Below, in pieces: positions 43,312 through 55,254 of a stretch of 56,699 bases of DNA. The stretch lies in assembly GCA_947454055.1 (NCBI GenBank), contig CANGIS010000016.1, positions 1 to 56,699 of the forward strand, read 5' to 3'. Position numbers and translations under genes: made by a program. Within the stretch, counting starts at the first letter, position 1; the number at the start of each line of letters is the position of its first letter. The stretch is from Hyphomicrobiales bacterium (GTDB lineage: Bacteria > Pseudomonadota > Alphaproteobacteria > Rhizobiales > Beijerinckiaceae). The notes beneath the pieces are model-generated. The model was not told where the DNA came from. It worked only from the letters and a program-made list of their open reading frames with translations, and searched no databases.

Positions 43312-45720
43312 ATGCGCCATCTGCTCCGATTTTTTGGCTTTTTGTTCACACTGGGTGCGATTTTATTCGTGCTCGGCGCGGCTGCGGCTGGCGTTGTGAT
43401 CTGGAAATATTCGCAAGAATTGCCTGATTACACGCAATTGGCCGCCTATCAGCCAGCCGTAACCACCCGCGTGCACGCAGGCGATGGCAGCCTTTTGGCC
43501 GAATACTCCAAAGAGCGGCGGCTTTATGTGCCCATCGACACAATGCCGCGACTGGTGATGAACGCGTTCATTTCGGCCGAAGACAAGAATTTTTACCACC
43601 ATATCGGCGTGGACCCGGAAGGTATTCTGCGCGCTGCCGTCACCAATCTGACGCGCGGCAGGCGTCAGGGTGCCTCCACCATCACCCAACAGGTGGCCAA
43701 AAACTTCCTGCTGTCCTCCGAGCAGACCTTTGACCGCAAGATCAAGGAAATGCTCGTCGCGCTCAAAATCGAGACCGCCTATTCCAAAGAACGCATTTTG
43801 GAACTCTATCTGAACGAAATCTATCTCGGCCTCGGCAATTATGGCGTTGCCGCCGCCTCCCTCAATTATTTTGGCAAATCGGTCAACGAACTCAACCTTA
43901 CCGAAGCCGCCTATCTCGCGGCTTTGCCCAAAGGCCCGAACAATTACCACCCGTTCCGGCACACGCAGGCCGCGATCGACCGCCGCAATTACGTCATCGA
44001 CCGGATGGTGGAGAATGGCTATGCTAAAAAGGAAGACGGCGATTTCGCCAAAGCCCAGCCATTGGGCGTGACGCTGCGCGCGGTTTCCCCTAACACGATT
44101 TCTGCCGGCTTTTTCGCCGAGGAGGTCCGCCGCGAATTGTTCGACCGCTTCGGTGAAAAGACGCTCTATGAGGGGGGTCTCTCGGTCCGCACCACGCTTG
44201 ATCCCAAGATGCAACAGATTGCGCGACAAACGCTGGCCGACGGCCTTGTCCGCTTTGATGAGGCCCATGACGGTTTCCACGGTGTTGTGCAGAAAATCGA
44301 CCTTCAAAATGCCGATTGGGGCTTAACGCTCGCTGCCATTCCTGCTGTCACCGATGTGAAAAACTGGCGGCTCGCTGTCGTGCTCGGCGTCAACAACGAG
44401 ACCATCCAGATCGGGTTGCAACCTCCCCATGATTCCAACGGGCAGATCAGCCATGACCGCGATACCGGCACGCTCACAGCCGACGGCATGAAATGGATCA
44501 AAAAGCCCGCCAAACAGCTGATGGCCCCGGGAGATGTCATCTATGTCGAGCCGTCCGACAAGGCTGGCCAATATCGGTTGCGCCAAGTCCCCGACGTATC
44601 GGGCGCGCTGGTGGCGATGGATCCCTATACCGGCCGCGTTCTGGCCATGGTCGGCGGCTTTTCTTTCGATTTGTCGAAATTCAACCGCGCCACGCAAGCC
44701 CAGCGCCAACCCGGCTCCGCCTTCAAGCCGTTTGTCTATGCGACGGCCATCGACAATGGCTACACGCCGTCCGATCTGATGCTTGACGCACCGATCGAGA
44801 TTGATGTCGGCCCCGGCCAGGACATCTGGAAGCCGGAAAATTTCGACAAGCAGTCGCACGGCTTCAGAACGCTGCGCTACGGCATTGAACATTCCAAGAA
44901 CCAGATGACCGTCCGGCTCGCGCAGGATGTCGGCATGCCGCTGATCGTCGATTATGCGCGCCGCTTCGGCATTTACAACAATCTGCCGCCCTATATCGCC
45001 ATGTCGCTGGGGGCAGGTGAAACCACCGTGCTCAAAGTCACAAACGGCTATTCCATGTTTGTGAACGGCGGCAAACGCATCACGCCGACGTTGATCGACC
45101 GGATTCAGGACCGCTGGGGCAAAACCATCTACCGGCATGACGAGCGCCAATGCACCGATTGCGATACGGCAAAATGGCAAAACCAGCCCGAGCCGAAACT
45201 GGATGACACGCGCGAGCAGGTGATTGATCCGCTGACCGCCTATCAGATCACCTCCATACTGGAAGGTGTGGTGATCCGCGGCACCGGCGCCACCATCGCT
45301 TCCGTGGGCAAACCGTTGGCGGGCAAGACAGGCACCACCAACAATGCCAAGGATCTCTGGTTTGTCGGCTTTTCGCCCGATCTCGCTGTGGGCGTTTACA
45401 TGGGATACGACAAGCCGAAATCGCTCGGCAGCCAGGCCCAGGCCTCGCAATTCACCGCGCCGATTTTCCGCGATTTCATGCAGCTTGCTCTTGCCAACAA
45501 GCCTGCAACGCCCTTCCGCGTGCCGCCGGGCATCAAGCTTGTCAGCATTGATCCGGAAACGGGCCTACGCGCCTCTGCGGGGGCAAAAGGCTCCATCATT
45601 GAAGCCTATAAGCCCGGCACCGGCCCGTCCGAATCGGGCGAAGCTGACGCGCTCTCGACCTTCACCCCTTCCCCCGACGTGGAAAAGGCGATTGGTAAAG
45701 GCTTGGGCGGGGTCTATTAG
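43312..45720 (+). CDS. mrcA: Bifunctional penicillin-binding protein 1A
   Basis: Class A PBP of 802 residues that polymerises and cross-links peptidoglycan. A short cytoplasmic end and one membrane helix (about 8-30) come first. The GT51 glycosyltransferase domain has Glu90 in SAEDKNFYHHIGVD and GASTITQQVAKNF. The PBP1A-specific OB-like insert lies between. The transpeptidase domain has Ser469-x-x-Lys472 in QPGSAFKPF, an SKN-type motif in EHSKNQMTV and KTGTTNNAKD. It sits between the murein amidase and prfB on the same strand. Confidence 0.97.
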   Translation: MRHLLRFFGFLFTLGAILFVLGAAAAGVVIWKYSQELPDYTQLAAYQPAVTTRVHAGDGSLLAEYSKERRLYVPIDTMPRLVMNAFISAEDKNFYHHIGVDPEGILRAAVTNLTRGRRQGASTITQQVAKNFLLSSEQTFDRKIKEMLVALKIETAYSKERILELYLNEIYLGLGNYGVAAASLNYFGKSVNELNLTEAAYLAALPKGPNNYHPFRHTQAAIDRRNYVIDRMVENGYAKKEDGDFAKAQPLGVTLRAVSPNTISAGFFAEEVRRELFDRFGEKTLYEGGLSVRTTLDPKMQQIARQTLADGLVRFDEAHDGFHGVVQKIDLQNADWGLTLAAIPAVTDVKNWRLAVVLGVNNETIQIGLQPPHDSNGQISHDRDTGTLTADGMKWIKKPAKQLMAPGDVIYVEPSDKAGQYRLRQVPDVSGALVAMDPYTGRVLAMVGGFSFDLSKFNRATQAQRQPGSAFKPFVYATAIDNGYTPSDLMLDAPIEIDVGPGQDIWKPENFDKQSHGFRTLRYGIEHSKNQMTVRLAQDVGMPLIVDYARRFGIYNNLPPYIAMSLGAGETTVLKVTNGYSMFVNGGKRITPTLIDRIQDRWGKTIYRHDERQCTDCDTAKWQNQPEPKLDDTREQVIDPLTAYQITSILEGVVIRGTGATIASVGKPLAGKTGTTNNAKDLWFVGFSPDLAVGVYMGYDKPKSLGSQAQASQFTAPIFRDFMQLALANKPATPFRVPPGIKLVSIDPETGLRASAGAKGSIIEAYKPGTGPSESGEADALSTFTPSPDVEKAIGKGLGGVY

Positions 45721-45815
45721 CCGCCCCCTCGTTCCCATCTGACTAGTTCTTTACATGTCGAAGCGACATGGCTAGAGCTGCCTTTCTATCCTGATCATGA
45801 AAGTCGCCCTTCCCG

Positions 45816-46944
<1,129 letters not shown>

Positions 46945-46971
46945 GCCGCCAAAACGCGCAAATCCCACCCA

Positions 46972-47092
46972 CCGTCATTGCGAATGAACGTGAAGCAAAC
47001 CAGCTGATAGCCGAAGATAAAACACGACGCCAAACACCGCGCACTCTTAATATCCGCTAGCTGGGTTGGTTCGTTTACGCTCGCAATGACGG
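46972..47092. repeat. Palindromic MITE-like repeat, copy C
   Basis: A 121-bp element between the convergent prfB and bcp genes. Left end CCGTCATTGCGAATG followed by GAAGCAAACCAGCT; right end CTAGCTGGGTTGGTTCG followed by ACGCTCGCAATGACGG. Length and ends match copies A and B, while the middle differs. Confidence 0.82.
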
Positions 47093-47144
47093 CAAAAGGT
47101 GGCGCTTAAATCTCTGAAAGCGACACCCACGAAACTCCCCCTAT

Positions 47145-47163
47145 CGTCACCTCGCAATGACGG
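47145..47163. repeat. Partial right end of the palindromic repeat
   Basis: CTCGCAATGACGG at 47151-47163 equals the outer right end of the repeat family, 58 bp beyond copy C and just before the bcp stop. It may be the remnant of a second element or an imperfect tandem insertion. Confidence 0.55.
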
Positions 47164-47169
47164 CAGCGT

Positions 47170-47640
47170 TTACGCCCCCAGCGCGGCCTTCAGCACCTCT
47201 GCGGCGTGGCCGTCGACCTTCACTTTCGGCCAGATCGCCTTGATGGTGCCATCCGCGCCGATCAGCACGGTGGTGCGCTCGACACCCATATATTTGCGGC
47301 CATACATGCTTTTCTCGACCCAGACGCCATAGGCCTCCAGCGCCGATTTTTCCTCATCCGCCGCGAGTGGAAAATCCAGCCCGTATTTGGCCTTGAATTT
47401 GTCGTGGCTTTTTACGCTGTCCGGCGAAAGCCCGATGACAACCGTGCCCGCACGTTCAAACTCGACCTTCAATCCGTTAAATTCGATCGCCTCTTTGGTG
47501 CAGCCCGATGTGTCATCCTTCGGATAGAAATACAGCACCACCTTTTTGCCACGATACGACGCTAGAGAGACCTCCGCGCCGCCATCACCGGGCAATACAA
47601 AATCAGGGGCGATCGCGCCTACAGACAATGTTGATGTCAT
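47170..47640 (-). CDS. bcp: Thioredoxin-dependent peroxiredoxin, Bcp/PrxQ type
   Basis: A peroxiredoxin of 156 residues that reduces hydroperoxides in the cytoplasm. VVLYFYPKDDTSGCTKEAIEF contains the peroxidatic Cys47 in the PrxQ context. The usual resolving cysteine five residues later is replaced by Ile, and no other cysteine exists in the protein, so this is a single-cysteine form that must use an outside thiol for recycling. GLSPDSVKSHDKF is a further family block. It is divergent from the AsmA-like giant gene. Confidence 0.92.
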   Translation of the reverse strand: MTSTLSVGAIAPDFVLPGDGGAEVSLASYRGKKVVLYFYPKDDTSGCTKEAIEFNGLKVEFERAGTVVIGLSPDSVKSHDKFKAKYGLDFPLAADEEKSALEAYGVWVEKSMYGRKYMGVERTTVLIGADGTIKAIWPKVKVDGHAAEVLKAALGA

Positions 47641-47818
47641 TTTTGACTTCCTTTCGTCGAATCATCGGCCATGGTTAAGACTACATCCCGCAAATCTACG
47701 CGCAGGAGGCGGGATCAGATCGGCCTATGTCGGTCAATCCCCTCATCCCTGCCGATCTGGCCTGTCAGGAGTATACCCCAATGACGAACCTACCCCTCTG
47801 AATGGGATTATCTCCAGA

Positions 47819-50800
47819 ATGACGGAAGTGCCCGACCCCACCCAACACGGCGATGTGACGCCCAATGTGACACCGGAGATCGACTCGGCAAGCGATAAGC
47901 CGCGCCGTTCCGGCTTGCTCGGACGCGTCAAGCGCAAGCGGCACTGGACCTTTCACCTGTCCATGCACGGGGTCAAACTCGTCGCCGAAATTCTGGCCGT
48001 TCTGATCCTTGTCCTTGGGATGGGGGCGGGATTTCTCGTCTGGCAATTGTCGCAAGGCCCGATCGGCTATGAAGGGCTGAACCGTCAGATTGCCGAGGGA
48101 ATCCAGAGCCGGATGCCACAAGGCTTTTCGGTGGCGCTATCGTCCGCCGAAATCCGTGAAGTGGTGGGAGGCCTGCACCTTTCGGTCGGCGGGCTCGTGG
48201 TCAAGGATGATAACGGCAAGCCGATCCTTGTGACGCCTAAGGCCGAAATCGGCTTTGACGGCCTCTCCTTGCTGATCGGTCGCCTGGTCCCGCGGGACAT
48301 TGATTTGACGGGCCTGCTGGTAGCGATCACGATCCGGCCGGACGGCACAGTTTCCATTTCGGAAGACTCCGAGGAGCAAGCCGCGACCACGCCAAGTCCG
48401 GCGCCGATAACGACACCCCCTGAGACGCCCCCGATCTCCGGCCCGCTTGCGATCGGTGCGTTTATCGACGCGCTATCGAGCCGCACAGGCCCGTTGGGAT
48501 TGCTCGACCATGCGATGATCCGCAACGGCATCTTACGCATTGACGACCAGCGCCGTAACCGTCAGGTCCGCTACCGCGACCTAACGCTCGCCTTCGACCG
48601 CACCGGCGAGGGGATGGAGCGCATCGCGCTCAGCGCACAAGGCGAACATGGCGTTTGGTCGGCCAACGGCACGCTCACCGGCAAAGCGGGTCAGCCACGT
48701 AGGCTTACCATGCAAAGCAAGGATATCGCGGTTTCGGAACTGTTAGGATTTGCGGACGAAGGCACCATTCCGGTTAAAACCGATATGCCGCTCTCGCTCA
48801 ATGTCGCCATCGATGTCGATAAAGACAGTGCCCTGACCGGCCTATCGGGCGCGATAACGGGTGGCCGTGCCACCCTCATTTTGGCCGACCCGAAAGCCCC
48901 CCCGATCCGGGTCGACGAAGTGCATGGCGAATTTGCGCTGTCGGATGACGGCGCACGTATCGTTCTCCCCCTCATCGAGTTTGCCAGTGGCGAAACCCAT
49001 TGGCGCATCAGCGGGGACGTCACCTTTCCCAAAAGTGCGGCGGAAGGCTGGCATTTTGCGCTCCGCAGCGAAGGCGCAACCGTCATGACCGATGCACCGG
49101 GCCGGGCTCCCGTGGCCATCGACCGCCTGACCGTTAACGGCGTTGTCGAAGCGGGTTTCAAAGCCATGCGCATGACCTCGTTCGAGGTCAATGGCCCCGA
49201 TCTGGCCGTCTCGGGCAGCGCGCTCGTCGGTGCGGCCGATGGCCGTGACGGTTTGCAACTGGCCATTGCCGCGCATAACTCCAACAGCCTGTCGCTGCTG
49301 GCATTCTGGCCCTCGTTCCTTGTGCCCGAAGTGCGCTCCTATCTCGGCGAGGCCGTTATCGGCGGCCTTGTGACGGAGGGATCCTATCGGCTTGACCTTG
49401 ATCCGGACGGGCTGCGGGCCGCCATTGCCAAAGCGGTCATTCCGGATAATGCCGTAGCCCTCGATATGGTGCTCAAGGACGGTACCTTGCGGGCCGATAA
49501 GGGCTTGCCACCCTTGACCCATCTGGAAGGCAAGGTCCATGTCACAGGCCAGAAGGTCGGCGTCGACATCACCTCCGGCACGATTGATCTGGGCGAGAAG
49601 CGGTCATTGAACCTTATTGGCGGTACCTACCGGGTGAACGACACGTCGCTCATGCCTACGGTCGCCGACGTCAATTTCCGGTTTGCCGGTTCGGTTCCGG
49701 ACTTTGCCACCGTCATGCGCTCGGACATGATGCGGGACATTTCGACCCCGCCGCTGGATCCGGCCAAATCGAGCGGCTCGGTAACGATGGCGGTGACCAT
49801 CCGCTTTCCGCAAAAGCCGGATTTGAAACCGGCCGATATTCAAGTCTCCGCGGAGGGTGACTTTACCGATCTGATGATTGAAAACGCCTTCGGTTCCGAT
49901 CGTCTGGAAGGGGGCACTGTTCATGTCAGCGCGTCGCCTCAGGGCATGACGCTGAAGGGCGATGGCCAACTTGCGGGTGCGCCGGCTCAGTTCGAGATGC
50001 ATCAACCCAATGGCACCACGACCCGCGACGCCACGGTGACGATGCTGCTCGACGATGCATTTCGCGAAAAGAAAGGGCTGAAAACGGCTGGCCAACTCAC
50101 GGGCCCCGTTACCCTGTCGCTGGCGCTCAAGGGCATTGGCAGCAAAAAAATCAAAGGCAAAGGGGAACTTGATCTCACCAAAGCCGCCGTTTCCGGTCTT
50201 CTTCCCGGCTGGAACCGTCCGGCAGGCAAACCACAAAGGGCCAGTTTCGGCATCTCGATCGCGTCCGATGACTCCATCCGACTCGACGATCTCGTGATTG
50301 ACGACGCCAATCTGACGCTCAAAGGCAAAGCGGACATTGGCGCCGACGGGGTGTTACGGTCCGCCACCCTTTCAACGCTCCGGATCAACCCGAACGATAA
50401 GATCAGCGCGACGCTTGAGAAAATCAGCCCCGGCTATAAATTGACGCTTCAAGGCGATACCTTTGACGGCCGGGCTCTTGTCAAAACGGCGTTCTCGGCC
50501 TCGCGCGGCCAGGGCGATATCGGGCGGGATCTTGATCTCGATCTCAAGGTCGCTTCGCTTTCGGGCTTCAATGGTGAAGTCATGAAAGGGGTCGACCTTC
50601 ATGCGCTGACCCGCGGTGGCGTTTTAAAAGATTTGCGGATAGACGCCCGATTGGGCCAACAGCCGGTGATCAGCCAGCAGGCGCGATCGGAGGCCGGCCA
50701 ACCGGTTATCGTTATTCAAAGCGCGGATGCAGGCGCTTTGTTCCGCTTTACCGACCTTTACAAGCGGATGAATTCGGGTGCCCTGACGCTCCAGATTGGC

Positions 50801-51334
50801 ACCACCGGCGATCTTCTCGACGGTGAATTATCGATCAAGCGTTTCGCCATTCTCGACGAGGCCGCCATTGCCGATCTCAATGCACGAGCCGGCGCGCCAG
50901 GTGGTCGGGCCATTGTGACGGATACTAAAAATGTTCAGTTCACTCGGCTAAACGCCACCTTTTCCATTGGCAGCGGCAAGATCACGATCAATGATGGTGT
51001 GATGTCCGGTCCGGTTCTGGGCGGCACGGTGGAAGGCACCATCGATTATGGCAAAGGCATGGTCGACGTCAAAGGAGCGGTCGTGCCTGCCTATCTCGTC
51101 AACAATTTGCTCAACAAGATTCCGTTAGTCGGCCAATTGCTGGGTGGCGAGAATGAAGGGCTGTTCTCGATCAATTACCGTGCTTACGGCCCCCTGGCAT
51201 CGCCGCAAATCACCTATAATCCGCTGTCCGCGGTGGCACCCGGATTTTTGCGCAAATTGTTTGAAGCCGGCGGGCCCGTCGAGACCACGCCGCCTAAACT
51301 ACCCCCGAAAGCGGTGATCCCTACTCAGCCTTGA
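47819..51334 (+). CDS. AsmA/YhdP-like envelope protein (DUF3971)
   Basis: A very large inner-membrane-anchored periplasmic protein of 1171 residues. After a charged cytoplasmic end there is one membrane helix at about 53-76 ([20 protein letters not shown]), then over 1000 residues of repetitive beta-strand sequence. The C-terminus ([20 protein letters not shown], then [20 protein letters not shown]) is the AsmA_2-type end. Family knowledge: YhdP, TamB and AsmA proteins form long grooved bridges that carry phospholipids to the outer membrane. ATG 47819 is chosen because the upstream frame runs over the bcp gene. The 3' end overlaps tyrS by 14 bp in opposite orientation. Confidence 0.87.
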   Translation: MTEVPDPTQHGDVTPNVTPEIDSASDKPRRSGLLGRVKRKRHWTFHLSMHGVKLVAEILAVLILVLGMGAGFLVWQLSQGPIGYEGLNRQIAEGIQSRMPQGFSVALSSAEIREVVGGLHLSVGGLVVKDDNGKPILVTPKAEIGFDGLSLLIGRLVPRDIDLTGLLVAITIRPDGTVSISEDSEEQAATTPSPAPITTPPETPPISGPLAIGAFIDALSSRTGPLGLLDHAMIRNGILRIDDQRRNRQVRYRDLTLAFDRTGEGMERIALSAQGEHGVWSANGTLTGKAGQPRRLTMQSKDIAVSELLGFADEGTIPVKTDMPLSLNVAIDVDKDSALTGLSGAITGGRATLILADPKAPPIRVDEVHGEFALSDDGARIVLPLIEFASGETHWRISGDVTFPKSAAEGWHFALRSEGATVMTDAPGRAPVAIDRLTVNGVVEAGFKAMRMTSFEVNGPDLAVSGSALVGAADGRDGLQLAIAAHNSNSLSLLAFWPSFLVPEVRSYLGEAVIGGLVTEGSYRLDLDPDGLRAAIAKAVIPDNAVALDMVLKDGTLRADKGLPPLTHLEGKVHVTGQKVGVDITSGTIDLGEKRSLNLIGGTYRVNDTSLMPTVADVNFRFAGSVPDFATVMRSDMMRDISTPPLDPAKSSGSVTMAVTIRFPQKPDLKPADIQVSAEGDFTDLMIENAFGSDRLEGGTVHVSASPQGMTLKGDGQLAGAPAQFEMHQPNGTTTRDATVTMLLDDAFREKKGLKTAGQLTGPVTLSLALKGIGSKKIKGKGELDLTKAAVSGLLPGWNRPAGKPQRASFGISIASDDSIRLDDLVIDDANLTLKGKADIGADGVLRSATLSTLRINPNDKISATLEKISPGYKLTLQGDTFDGRALVKTAFSASRGQGDIGRDLDLDLKVASLSGFNGEVMKGVDLHALTRGGVLKDLRIDARLGQQPVISQQARSEAGQPVIVIQSADAGALFRFTDLYKRMNSGALTLQIGTTGDLLDGELSIKRFAILDEAAIADLNARAGAPGGRAIVTDTKNVQFTRLNATFSIGSGKITINDGVMSGPVLGGTVEGTIDYGKGMVDVKGAVVPAYLVNNLLNKIPLVGQLLGGENEGLFSINYRAYGPLASPQITYNPLSAVAPGFLRKLFEAGGPVETTPPKLPPKAVIPTQP

Positions 51335-52580
51335 GCAGCACATGCTTTTTCTTGCCCATGGACAGTTTGATGGCCCCATCGCGCAACAGCGTCGGATCAA
51401 GGGTAGACCTCGGGTCGGATACGGCTTCATCATTTACCCGCAATCCGCCGCCCTGAATGAGGCGACGGGCTTCACCCGTCGAGGCGACAAGTCCGGCCGT
51501 CACGAAGGCGGCCAGAACGCCCAGTCCGTCAGCGAGTTCGGCGGCTGGAATTATAATGGTCGGCAGGGTTTCGGCTGCTCCGCCCTGCTCGAAGGTCTGG
51601 CGTGCGGTTTCAGCCGCCTCATCAGCAGCCGCCCGGCTATGCAAGAGCGCTGTCGCTTCGGTCGCCAGCACCTTTTTGGCCTCGTTGATTTCCGCACCAC
51701 CAAGGGCGGAAAGTTTGGCGATTTCGTCGAGGGGCAAGAGGGTGAACAGCTTGAGGAAGCGGCTTACATCCGCATCCTCGGTATTGCGCCAGAACTGCCA
51801 ATACTCATAGGGACTAAACATGTCGGCGTTGAGCCAAACGGCACCGGACGCCGTCTTGCCCATTTTGGCACCCGAAGCTGTCGTAAGCAGCGGAGTGGTC
51901 AGCGCATAAAGCTGCTGGGAGCCCATCCGTCGACCAAGATCAACGCCGTTGACGATATTGCCCCATTGGTCGGAGCCGCCCATCTGCAAACAGCAATCAT
52001 AATTGCGTGAAAGTTCAACAAAATCATAGCTTTGAAGAATCATATAGTTGAATTCGATAAATGAAAGTTCCTGCTCGCGATCGAGCCGGAGTTTCACAGA
52101 ATCCATCGACAACATGCGGTTGATGGAAAAGTGCCGGCCAATATCCCGCAACATATCAATATAGTTGAGCTTGGTCAGCCATTCGGCATTGTCGACCATG
52201 ATCGCGCCATTGCCGTCGGGCGAATAGTGCAATAATTTGCTGAAGACTCCCTTGATGCCGTTCTTGTTGGCCTCGATCTGCTCGACCGTAAGGAGTTTGC
52301 GCGTCTCGTCCTTGCCCGAAGGATCTCCGACGCGGGTGGTGCCTCCGCCCATCAGTGTGATGGGGCGATGCCCGGTTTGCTGGAGCCAATGCAGCATCAT
52401 GGCCGAGATCAAATTACCGATATGCAGCGATGGTGCGGTGCAATCATACCCGACATAGGCCGTAATCCGGCCATTTCTGGCCTTTTCGTCCAGTCCGGCA
52501 AAATCGGAACACTGATGGATGAAGCCACGTTCGGACAAAACGCGGAGAAAATCGGATTTCGGCTGGAAGTCACTCGTCAT
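51321..52580 (-). CDS. tyrS: Tyrosyl-tRNA synthetase
   Basis: Class I aminoacyl-tRNA synthetase of 419 residues that charges tRNA-Tyr. The Rossmann domain has the HIGH-type motif as HIGN (53-56) in [10 protein letters not shown]. The KMSKS loop reads KMGKT (239-243), as in many proteobacterial Tyr[10 protein letters not shown] binds tyrosine. The C-terminal S4-like RNA-binding domain (about 350-419) has [18 protein letters not shown] 52580 begins the conserved protein; a longer frame lacks support. It is convergent with the AsmA-like gene and divergent from the M48 protease gene. Confidence 0.97.
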   Translation of the reverse strand: MTSDFQPKSDFLRVLSERGFIHQCSDFAGLDEKARNGRITAYVGYDCTAPSLHIGNLISAMMLHWLQQTGHRPITLMGGGTTRVGDPSGKDETRKLLTVEQIEANKNGIKGVFSKLLHYSPDGNGAIMVDNAEWLTKLNYIDMLRDIGRHFSINRMLSMDSVKLRLDREQELSFIEFNYMILQSYDFVELSRNYDCCLQMGGSDQWGNIVNGVDLGRRMGSQQLYALTTPLLTTASGAKMGKTASGAVWLNADMFSPYEYWQFWRNTEDADVSRFLKLFTLLPLDEIAKLSALGGAEINEAKKVLATEATALLHSRAAADEAAETARQTFEQGGAAETLPTIIIPAAELADGLGVLAAFVTAGLVASTGEARRLIQGGGLRVNDEAVSDPRSTLDPTLLRDGAIKLSMGKKKHVLLKAE

Positions 52581-52777
52581 GGCAAGCCCCTGTTCGCGGC
52601 GGCGAGATGTAAGGGTAAAGGCCGCTTTGGGCAAGGGAGATGGAACAGGGAGGGCGGTTATAGGCACTTGCCATTCTTGTGCCGCGATTTATGCGTAAAC
52701 ATGCGCGATCCTGCGCGGATTGAATTGACGGTTTCAGCAAATCGCAGCAACGTCCGCGCGGTTTGACAGGCAGAATC

Positions 52778-54166
52778 ATGGTCACGGCAACGTCAAGACG
52801 AACTTGGATCAAACGCTTCCGCACCGGTTTGCTGGCGGCGGTGTTTCTCCATGCGCCCGGCCCGGCGACGGTCTCGGCGCAGTCGGGCGGACACGGCGTG
52901 ATCCGGGACACCGAAATCGAACATCTGCTCAGCGATTACGCGTCACCCATTTTTAATGCCGCCGGCATCAGCAAGGGATCCATCCGCATCGCGCTGATCG
53001 ATGACCGCACGTTTAATGCCTTTGTGACCAGCGGAAGGCGCATGTTTATCAATATTGGTGCGCTTCTGGATTCCAAAACACCCAATGAAGTGATCGGTGT
53101 GATCGCCCATGAATCGGGCCATGTTGCGGGCGGGCACTTGACGCTCCAGCGCGAACAGATGGCTACGGCGCAAATGATGGCGATGGCGGGCCTGCTTATC
53201 GGTGCGGGGGCGATGGTTGCTGGCGCCGGCGACCGGAATGCCAGCAATGGGGGCGTCGGCGTCATGATGGGCGCGCAGGAACTGGCCGGCAGGACCTTGC
53301 TCTCCTACCAGCGCGGCGAGGAACAAGCGGCCGACAGGGCCGCCATCAAATATCTGGATATGACCGCTCAGTCGCCCAAGGGATTGCTGGACACCTTCAA
53401 ACGGCTCAGCGACGACATGATGTTCAAGACCACCGGCGTTGATCCCTATCTGATGAGCCATCCGATGCCGCAAGATCGCATCGCAAATTTGACGGCGATT
53501 GCCCAAGCGAGCCCGCATTTTAACGTGAAAGATTCGGCCGAACTTCAGGCGCGGCACGACCTGATGCGGGCCAAATTATTGGGATTTGTCGGCAAGCCTG
53601 ATGAGGTGAACCGAAAATACACCATATCCGACACCTCGGTCCCCGCACGTTACGCCCATGCGATCCTGAATTATCGGTATAAGAAGACGCCCGAGGCGCT
53701 GGCTCAAATCGACGATCTGATCAAGGCGCGCCCCGAAAATCCCTATTTTTGGGAATTAAAGGGTCAGATTTTACTGGAATCAGGCCGAAGCAAAGAGGCT
53801 GTTTCGGCTTTGCGCCGCTCGATCGGACTGGAACCTGACGCAGGCCTGATCCGGTCCCTGCTCGGCCGCGCTTTATTGGCCTTGGGCGACGCGTCAAATG
53901 TGCAAGATGCCGTGCGCGAATTGTCCAATGCAGCCCAGCGCGAGCCGGAAGATGCCGACATTTGGCAAAGTCTTTCGATGGCCTATGGCCTTCAGAACAA
54001 TATCGGCATGGCCGAATATAGTGCTGCGCAGGAAGCCTTTTTGCTCGGCGATCAACAATCCGCCGTCAACCACGCGTCAAAGGCCAAGTCGTTGTTGCCC
54101 GCTGGATCGCCCGCTTCCATCAAGGCCGACGATATCCTGAATTTTCGTGTCAAACGCCTCAAATGA
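52778..54166 (+). CDS. M48 metalloprotease with TPR region (BepA/YfgC-like)
   Basis: A periplasmic zinc protease of 462 residues with a signal peptide (about 1-35). The catalytic site is His111-Glu112-x-x-His115 in IAHESGHVAGGH, with the third ligand probably Glu182 in the ExxAD motif (EEQAADRAA). From about 290 onward the sequence becomes tetratricopeptide-like helices (PENPYFWELKGQILLESGRS and later repeats). BepA in Escherichia coli uses this design to check outer-membrane protein assembly. ATG 52778 is chosen over a TTG upstream. The DsbA-family gene follows at once. Confidence 0.92.
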   Translation: MVTATSRRTWIKRFRTGLLAAVFLHAPGPATVSAQSGGHGVIRDTEIEHLLSDYASPIFNAAGISKGSIRIALIDDRTFNAFVTSGRRMFINIGALLDSKTPNEVIGVIAHESGHVAGGHLTLQREQMATAQMMAMAGLLIGAGAMVAGAGDRNASNGGVGVMMGAQELAGRTLLSYQRGEEQAADRAAIKYLDMTAQSPKGLLDTFKRLSDDMMFKTTGVDPYLMSHPMPQDRIANLTAIAQASPHFNVKDSAELQARHDLMRAKLLGFVGKPDEVNRKYTISDTSVPARYAHAILNYRYKKTPEALAQIDDLIKARPENPYFWELKGQILLESGRSKEAVSALRRSIGLEPDAGLIRSLLGRALLALGDASNVQDAVRELSNAAQREPEDADIWQSLSMAYGLQNNIGMAEYSAAQEAFLLGDQQSAVNHASKAKSLLPAGSPASIKADDILNFRVKRLK

Positions 54167-54183
54167 TCCCATTGGAGAACACC

Positions 54184-54954
54184 ATGTCCATTTTGCGCCG
54201 CTACGCCATCCTTCTCGGGGGACTTTTTGTTCTCGCATCCGCTCCCGCCGTCATGGCCGACGAGGCAATGTCGGATGCGAGGAAGGCGGAAATTGGCGAT
54301 GTCGTGAAATCCTATCTGATGGCCCATCCGGAAGTAATCCAGGAAGCGCTCAATGCCCTCGACCAGAAACAAAAAGACGCAGAGGCTTCGGCGCAAAAAT
54401 TAGCGCTCGCCTCTCTGGCGGGGGATTTGACGAAAGCGGAGAACGGCGTCGTGCTTGGCAACCCGACAGGCGATGTCACGCTCGTCGAGTTTTTCGATTA
54501 TAATTGCGGCTATTGCAAAAAATCACTCGCCGACATCATGGGCCTGATGAAGGAAGATCCTAAATTGCGCCTCGTCTTGCGCGATTTCCCGGTTCTAGGG
54601 CCTGACTCGATCGAAGCCTCGCTGGTCGCCCTAGCCGTTCGCAAGCAATTTAAAGCCGATCAATATATGGCCTTCCACCAGAAGCTGCTGACGTCGCGTG
54701 GTCGCGTCGGCAAGGAACTGGCGTTACAAGCAGCGCGCGATCTCGGTGCCGACATGACCCAACTCACCAAAGATATGGAGACAGGTGACGGCAAGCCGCT
54801 GATCCAGGCCACAATGCGCGCCGCCGATTCCCTGAGAATTGGGGGTACGCCGTCTTTTGTGGTGGGCGATGGCGTCATGGTCGGCGCTGTAGGCCATGAT
54901 ACGCTTGCCCTGGCCATCCAATCCGTCCGCGCATGCGGCAAAGCCACCTGCTGA
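54184..54954 (+). CDS. DsbA-family thiol-disulfide oxidoreductase
   Basis: A periplasmic thioredoxin-fold protein of 256 residues. Signal peptide at about 1-25 (cleavage near VMA-DE). A helical stretch (27-80) precedes the fold, as in Com1/ScsC/BdbD-like members. The redox motif is Cys108-Gly-Tyr-Cys111 in DYNCGYCKKS, and the cis-Pro loop is GGTPSFVV. The last residues RACGKATC add a second cysteine pair (251, 256) not needed for the fold. GGAG lies eight bases before ATG 54184; another ATG at 54163 overlaps the M48 stop and is possible. It probably forms or reshuffles disulfides in secreted proteins, and the adjacent protease suggests a shared quality-control role. Confidence 0.9.
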   Translation: MSILRRYAILLGGLFVLASAPAVMADEAMSDARKAEIGDVVKSYLMAHPEVIQEALNALDQKQKDAEASAQKLALASLAGDLTKAENGVVLGNPTGDVTLVEFFDYNCGYCKKSLADIMGLMKEDPKLRLVLRDFPVLGPDSIEASLVALAVRKQFKADQYMAFHQKLLTSRGRVGKELALQAARDLGADMTQLTKDMETGDGKPLIQATMRAADSLRIGGTPSFVVGDGVMVGAVGHDTLALAIQSVRACGKATC

Positions 54955-55010
54955 GCCGACCGGTCGAACTGTCTTCGCACGCACGGGAGCCCTAAGACCG
55001 CGATTCGCGG

Positions 55011-55034
55011 GTTTGGGCGCCAATACGCCCAAAC
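55011..55034 (+). terminator. Hairpin downstream of the DsbA-family gene
   Basis: GTTTGGGCG (55011-55019) pairs with CGCCCAAAC (55026-55034) over a six-base loop, 57 bp after the stop. No T run follows. A second short hairpin, TCCGG-TGCG-CCGGA, lies near 55060. Possible factor-assisted terminators. Confidence 0.35.
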
Positions 55035-55172
55035 GACCCGCCCCCGCAGCGACTCAATCCGGTGCGCCGGACCTTAAATACACGCCACGGTTTTATGCCA
55101 ATCTGATGCCCTCTTAGGTAGCAAACGCAAATTCCCTTTATGAATCCGACACTTGCTGGCATTCTGGGGTTA

Positions 55173-55187
55173 TTAACCGTTTATTAA
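55173..55187. promoter_or_regulatory. CtrA-type binding site
   Basis: TTAACCGTTTATTAA is an exact TTAA-N7-TTAA, the core of the CtrA consensus of alphaproteobacteria; the first half continues as TTAACC, close to the half-site TTAACCAT. It lies seven bases before the NrdR-like box in the nrdJ promoter region. Confidence 0.55.
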
Positions 55188-55194
55188 GGTTTAC

Positions 55195-55210
55195 CCACAA
55201 CATATAGTGA
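55195..55210. promoter_or_regulatory. NrdR-type box upstream of nrdJ
   Basis: CCACAACATATAGTGA matches 13 of 16 positions of the NrdR consensus ACACWATATATWGTGT. NrdR represses ribonucleotide reductase genes when dATP is high. Boxes usually come in pairs; a clear second box at the usual spacing was not seen. Confidence 0.55.
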
Positions 55211-55254
55211 TAAGTGAAATTCAGGACGCTAAACCTTGATTGGAGCTTGACGGG

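Noticed and set aside
44323-45450. 375-codon open frame antisense to mrcA
   Set aside because: Shadow of the transpeptidase region; no domain and no start signals.
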